DNA of 64,000 nt from Piper betle (Eukaryota; Streptophyta; Magnoliopsida; Piperales; Piperaceae), in the NCBI GenBank assembly GCA_033002965.1, contig JAURVB010014145.1, forward strand, positions 186,001 to 250,000. The letters run 5' to 3'. Positions within the stretch are counted from its first letter, which is position 1. The number at the start of each line of letters is the position of its first letter. The notes below the pieces were generated by a model. That model was not told where the DNA came from and did not search any database. It was given only the letters and a program-made list of their open reading frames with translations. Below are positions 61,404 to 64,000 of the stretch, one piece after another. The translations under genes and the position numbers were made by a program.

Positions 61404-63779
61404 TATATTAATATTTATATTTGTGGGTTCATAATTTTAAAACTATTTTTTAACTACAAAAATTTTTCTTGTCGACTGGACTCTGTTGTTACTTGACACG
61501 GATATGATATGAATTCAAAGTTTTTAAACTATAATGGATCTAGTTATAACATGACGTAGGATAAGAACACGGAGATTTTGCATGTTCTTGACTACCGAGG
61601 CAGATGCTTAAATTAACTTTTCTTGCTGATTTGTATTGCAAACCTTGATCACTGCTTGGATTAGACAACATTATTCCAATCTAAAATCAATATATTTTTT
61701 CATAGTTTCCATTTTTTTGGGAGACATTGCATTAGCTCATTACTTGAGACATGTCTCAAATATTGATTATAGTGTATTGTGACTTTCAGATTCTGATTGA
61801 CAAAGTTGTGATTGACATTTTTTGTGACAAGGACGAATATATATGTGGTTCATATTTGTAGATTCTTTTAATGGGCCTATTTAATGGCTTTACATCTTAA
61901 AACACCCAAGCATCAATGATGCCCAATGCCCAATGCCCAATAATTATAAACTTTTTATACATCTTAATGGGCCTACATATTATGCCTAGTAGGGCTCTTT
62001 ATATCAAATCTAATGTATATAATAATGATAGATGGAAGCTTAAGTGGTGCTATTTGTGAATTTATTCATAATATTAAGCCAACTAAACAAATTTTATTTA
62101 CAGACTAAGGATTATAACAAAGATAATTAGTCTAATAATCAGAAATTTGAAGGTAGCTATACAACTAAGGCTCTGAACCATGTTCTACGCAATGTTTATG
62201 AAGTCTATATATAGAGACGTCTCCATATAAATTACTGTAAAAAAATAATCTAAAAAGGTTAAAAATACACATAATAACCAAAATTCCATTCATCCAAATA
62301 AAATAGAACCCTAACAAGGTATTTTCATAGATATCATCATTGAATACACTGCATCGTGTTTATATGGTTTTGAGTCTAAGTAATTTTAATTTTAGTACGA
62401 GTCGAGCATGATTGAGCTCGTTTATCGAATAGGCCGAGTTCAAATTGGACAAAACTCGTTCGACTCAGACTCGTGCCCAACCCTATGTATAGGAGTTTGA
62501 GTTGAACATCAATATTATTCAAGTTTGAGTAGAACACAAGTCTTGTTCTATTTTCATCACCATAAGTTTGAAATTTTAATTTATTCTATATAGTGTAATA
62601 TTTTAGTTTTTTTTATAAAAAATATAAATGATATTATTCATGATTAATAGTCATATAATAACTATTAGATTGTTTTAATTTAATTATTTTTATACTAAAT
62701 TATTATTTTTAATGTCATATTATTAATGTATTGTTAAAGAAAAAATTACTAAAGGTTTATGTTAGACCTTGAGTAGATTTGAGTTAGAATTGAATTTTTT
62801 TATTTAAATTCAGTCGAGTTTGATATAAATAGAAACCAACTCTATTGTAATTGAGTGAAGTAAATTTTTTTAAGATTGAGTTTCAAATCAAGCTTAAAAT
62901 TAATCAAGTTTGAGTCAAGTCAAATCAAATCACAAAAACTTACAAACTAGTTCAACTTGTGCTCAACCCTACGCGTATATATATAGTAGTAAATTAAGAC
63001 AAAAATGCAATCCCCATACTTGTAAATGAAATAAAAGGTGCCTTGCAGAAACGCATTGCATTTATTTATGAACAAAATACTTGACTGATAAAATTGCTAA
63101 AATTGCATCTAGATGTTAGGGCTTTTTGGTGTTGCAGACCAAAGGTCCAAAACTAATACGTGCATTGAACTCCCTGCATGAGTGATTGAAAGGATTAAAA
63201 TAATCAAAACGAAAGATACAAGCAAAATCAATAGAGAAAGACATGAAACAACCAGAGCCAACCAGCTTAGAGTAAGAGGCCCATTGCACACTTCACAATT
63301 GCCCACATCAAGCTGGTCTCACAAATTACTCTCCTCTAAAGTCCTCTAATTACAATATATATATCATACTTAGCAGCCCCGGCAATCGTTTTGTTTGATA
63401 AATTTAATTTAGATATTTATAATCTTATTTAAATTATTGTTTATTAATACCCATTCAATTAATATTTTTCATATATTTTTAACGTTAAAAGCATAATTAA
63501 TTACTTGTAATAAATGAAATTCATCGATAATAACGGGTACTTATTTAAAGACAAAAAGTAGTTTGTGCATTATTTAAATTTAGCATAAGTTCTTTTTGAA
63601 TTATAAATGTGATTGAATAATGAGAGTAATTTGGTTCAAATTTTTAAAAAAGAGCCTTGCAATTTAGATGTATATTTAAATATACCGATCATTTTGTTCT
63701 ATTAAAAATTAAATTAATGTGATAACAATATCCAACAAGTCAATAATCGGTGAAATAAAATATCATATAATTGAAATAG
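61401..63779. other. Intergenic, AT-rich
   Basis: No exon is supported. A minus-strand frame at 63109-63306 is hydrophobic but shows no family. A degenerate repeat lies at 62383-62975. Confidence 0.45.
62383..62975. repeat. Second degenerate CGAGTCGAG-rich interspersed repeat
   Basis: It has ACGAGTCGAGCATGATTGAGCTCG near its left edge, an AT-rich core, and CAACTTGTGCTCAACCCTA at the right. The word content and the terminal CAACCCTA resemble the repeat at 27636-28032. Borders are approximate. Confidence 0.35.
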
Positions 63780-64000
63780 AAATAAAGAAAACCTCACGTG
63801 ACCGTAAATAAAAAAAATTAAAAAAAGTTGCCACGTCGAAAACGCAAGCCCCCGTCGACGTCGGAGAAGTACTGAGTCAGCAAGGCAAGGCGACTTTTAG
63901 TTGGCCAGCTCACGCGAATGGCCTGTCCGGCCCCATCGCTCTCCTCGCTCCCGCTTTCCCCGCTTCCGCCCTTTCCATTTTTAGCCTCACCCCCCTAACG
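63780..64000 (+). promoter_or_regulatory. Promoter and 5' leader of a gene beyond the window
   Basis: GC content rises sharply. CACGTG-type (CTCACGTGACC, near 63793), CCACGTC (near 63831) and TGAGTCA (near 63874) motifs precede a pyrimidine-rich C/T stretch typical of a plant 5' UTR running off the plus strand at 64000. These are ABRE/G-box and GCN4-like cores; whether they act is not shown. Confidence 0.45.

Noticed and set aside
60138..61434. Long open frames rich in Arg, Ala, Gly and Pro
   Set aside because: They fall in GC-rich hairpin arms and simple repeats of foldback element 2 and the hAT element; open in many frames.
63109..63306. Hydrophobic minus-strand frame, possible membrane peptide
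   Set aside because: No family motif; it also contains a plausible acceptor (CATGCAG) in its middle, so the frame itself is doubtful.
1..64000. CRISPR arrays, rRNA genes, bacterial-type operons
   Set aside because: None present; the sequence is plant nuclear DNA and the only regular arrays are microsatellites and the 81-bp minisatellite.

Overview
This is plant nuclear DNA. It has spliced genes with GT..AG introns, a nuclear-type tRNA-Arg, and plant-specific families (Raf-like EDR1-type kinase, PADRE/DUF4228, DUF688, GARP transcription factor, RD21-type protease, PYL receptor). It also carries plant transposons: CACTA, hAT, Athila/Tat-like gypsy, TRIM and LINE. AT-rich intergenic DNA alternates with genes whose 5' exons can be very GC-rich. 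That would fit a non-grass monocot, but I cannot fix the species.

Layout, 1-33.6 kb (gene-rich): ATG101 (minus, 3' end beyond the window start); an intronless PADRE protein (minus); tRNA-Arg(CCT) (minus); a 15-exon Raf-like MAPKKK of the RAF13-15 type (minus, 8.9-14.9 kb, promoter to about 16.1 kb); a LINE fragment; a broken PYL abscisic-acid receptor copy; a granulin-type papain-like protease (minus, 22.4-26.2 kb) carrying a 1-kb GC-rich minisatellite between protease and granulin domains; a DUF688 gene (plus, 30.3-32.6 kb); and a small two-exon coiled-coil gene (plus, 33.0-33.6 kb).

Layout, 33.9-61.4 kb (nested transposons around one gene): a TRIM-like cluster; a decayed CACTA transposase split by a 2.75-kb solo LTR; a hairpin (foldback) element lying in a (TA)n microsatellite and itself split by a related solo LTR (TSD GGGGG) and by a 5.4-kb deleted Athila/Tat-like retrotransposon (TSD GGCGC); a GARP/MYB-SHAQKYF gene (minus, 53.8-56.8 kb); then a second hairpin element in (TA)n, split by a hAT-like element (TSD GCTAGGCC) that contains a third fragment of the same LTR family. 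The last 220 bases look like the promoter of a gene beyond the window.

Two points stand out. First, two independent foldback elements sit in TA microsatellites, each about 0.55-0.6 kb once nested insertions are removed. Second, three otherwise well-conserved genes carry apparent one-base losses, three of them in A/T homopolymers, which suggests either uncorrected long-read errors or real disruptions. The genes do not form an operon or a visible pathway; they are independent plant loci.
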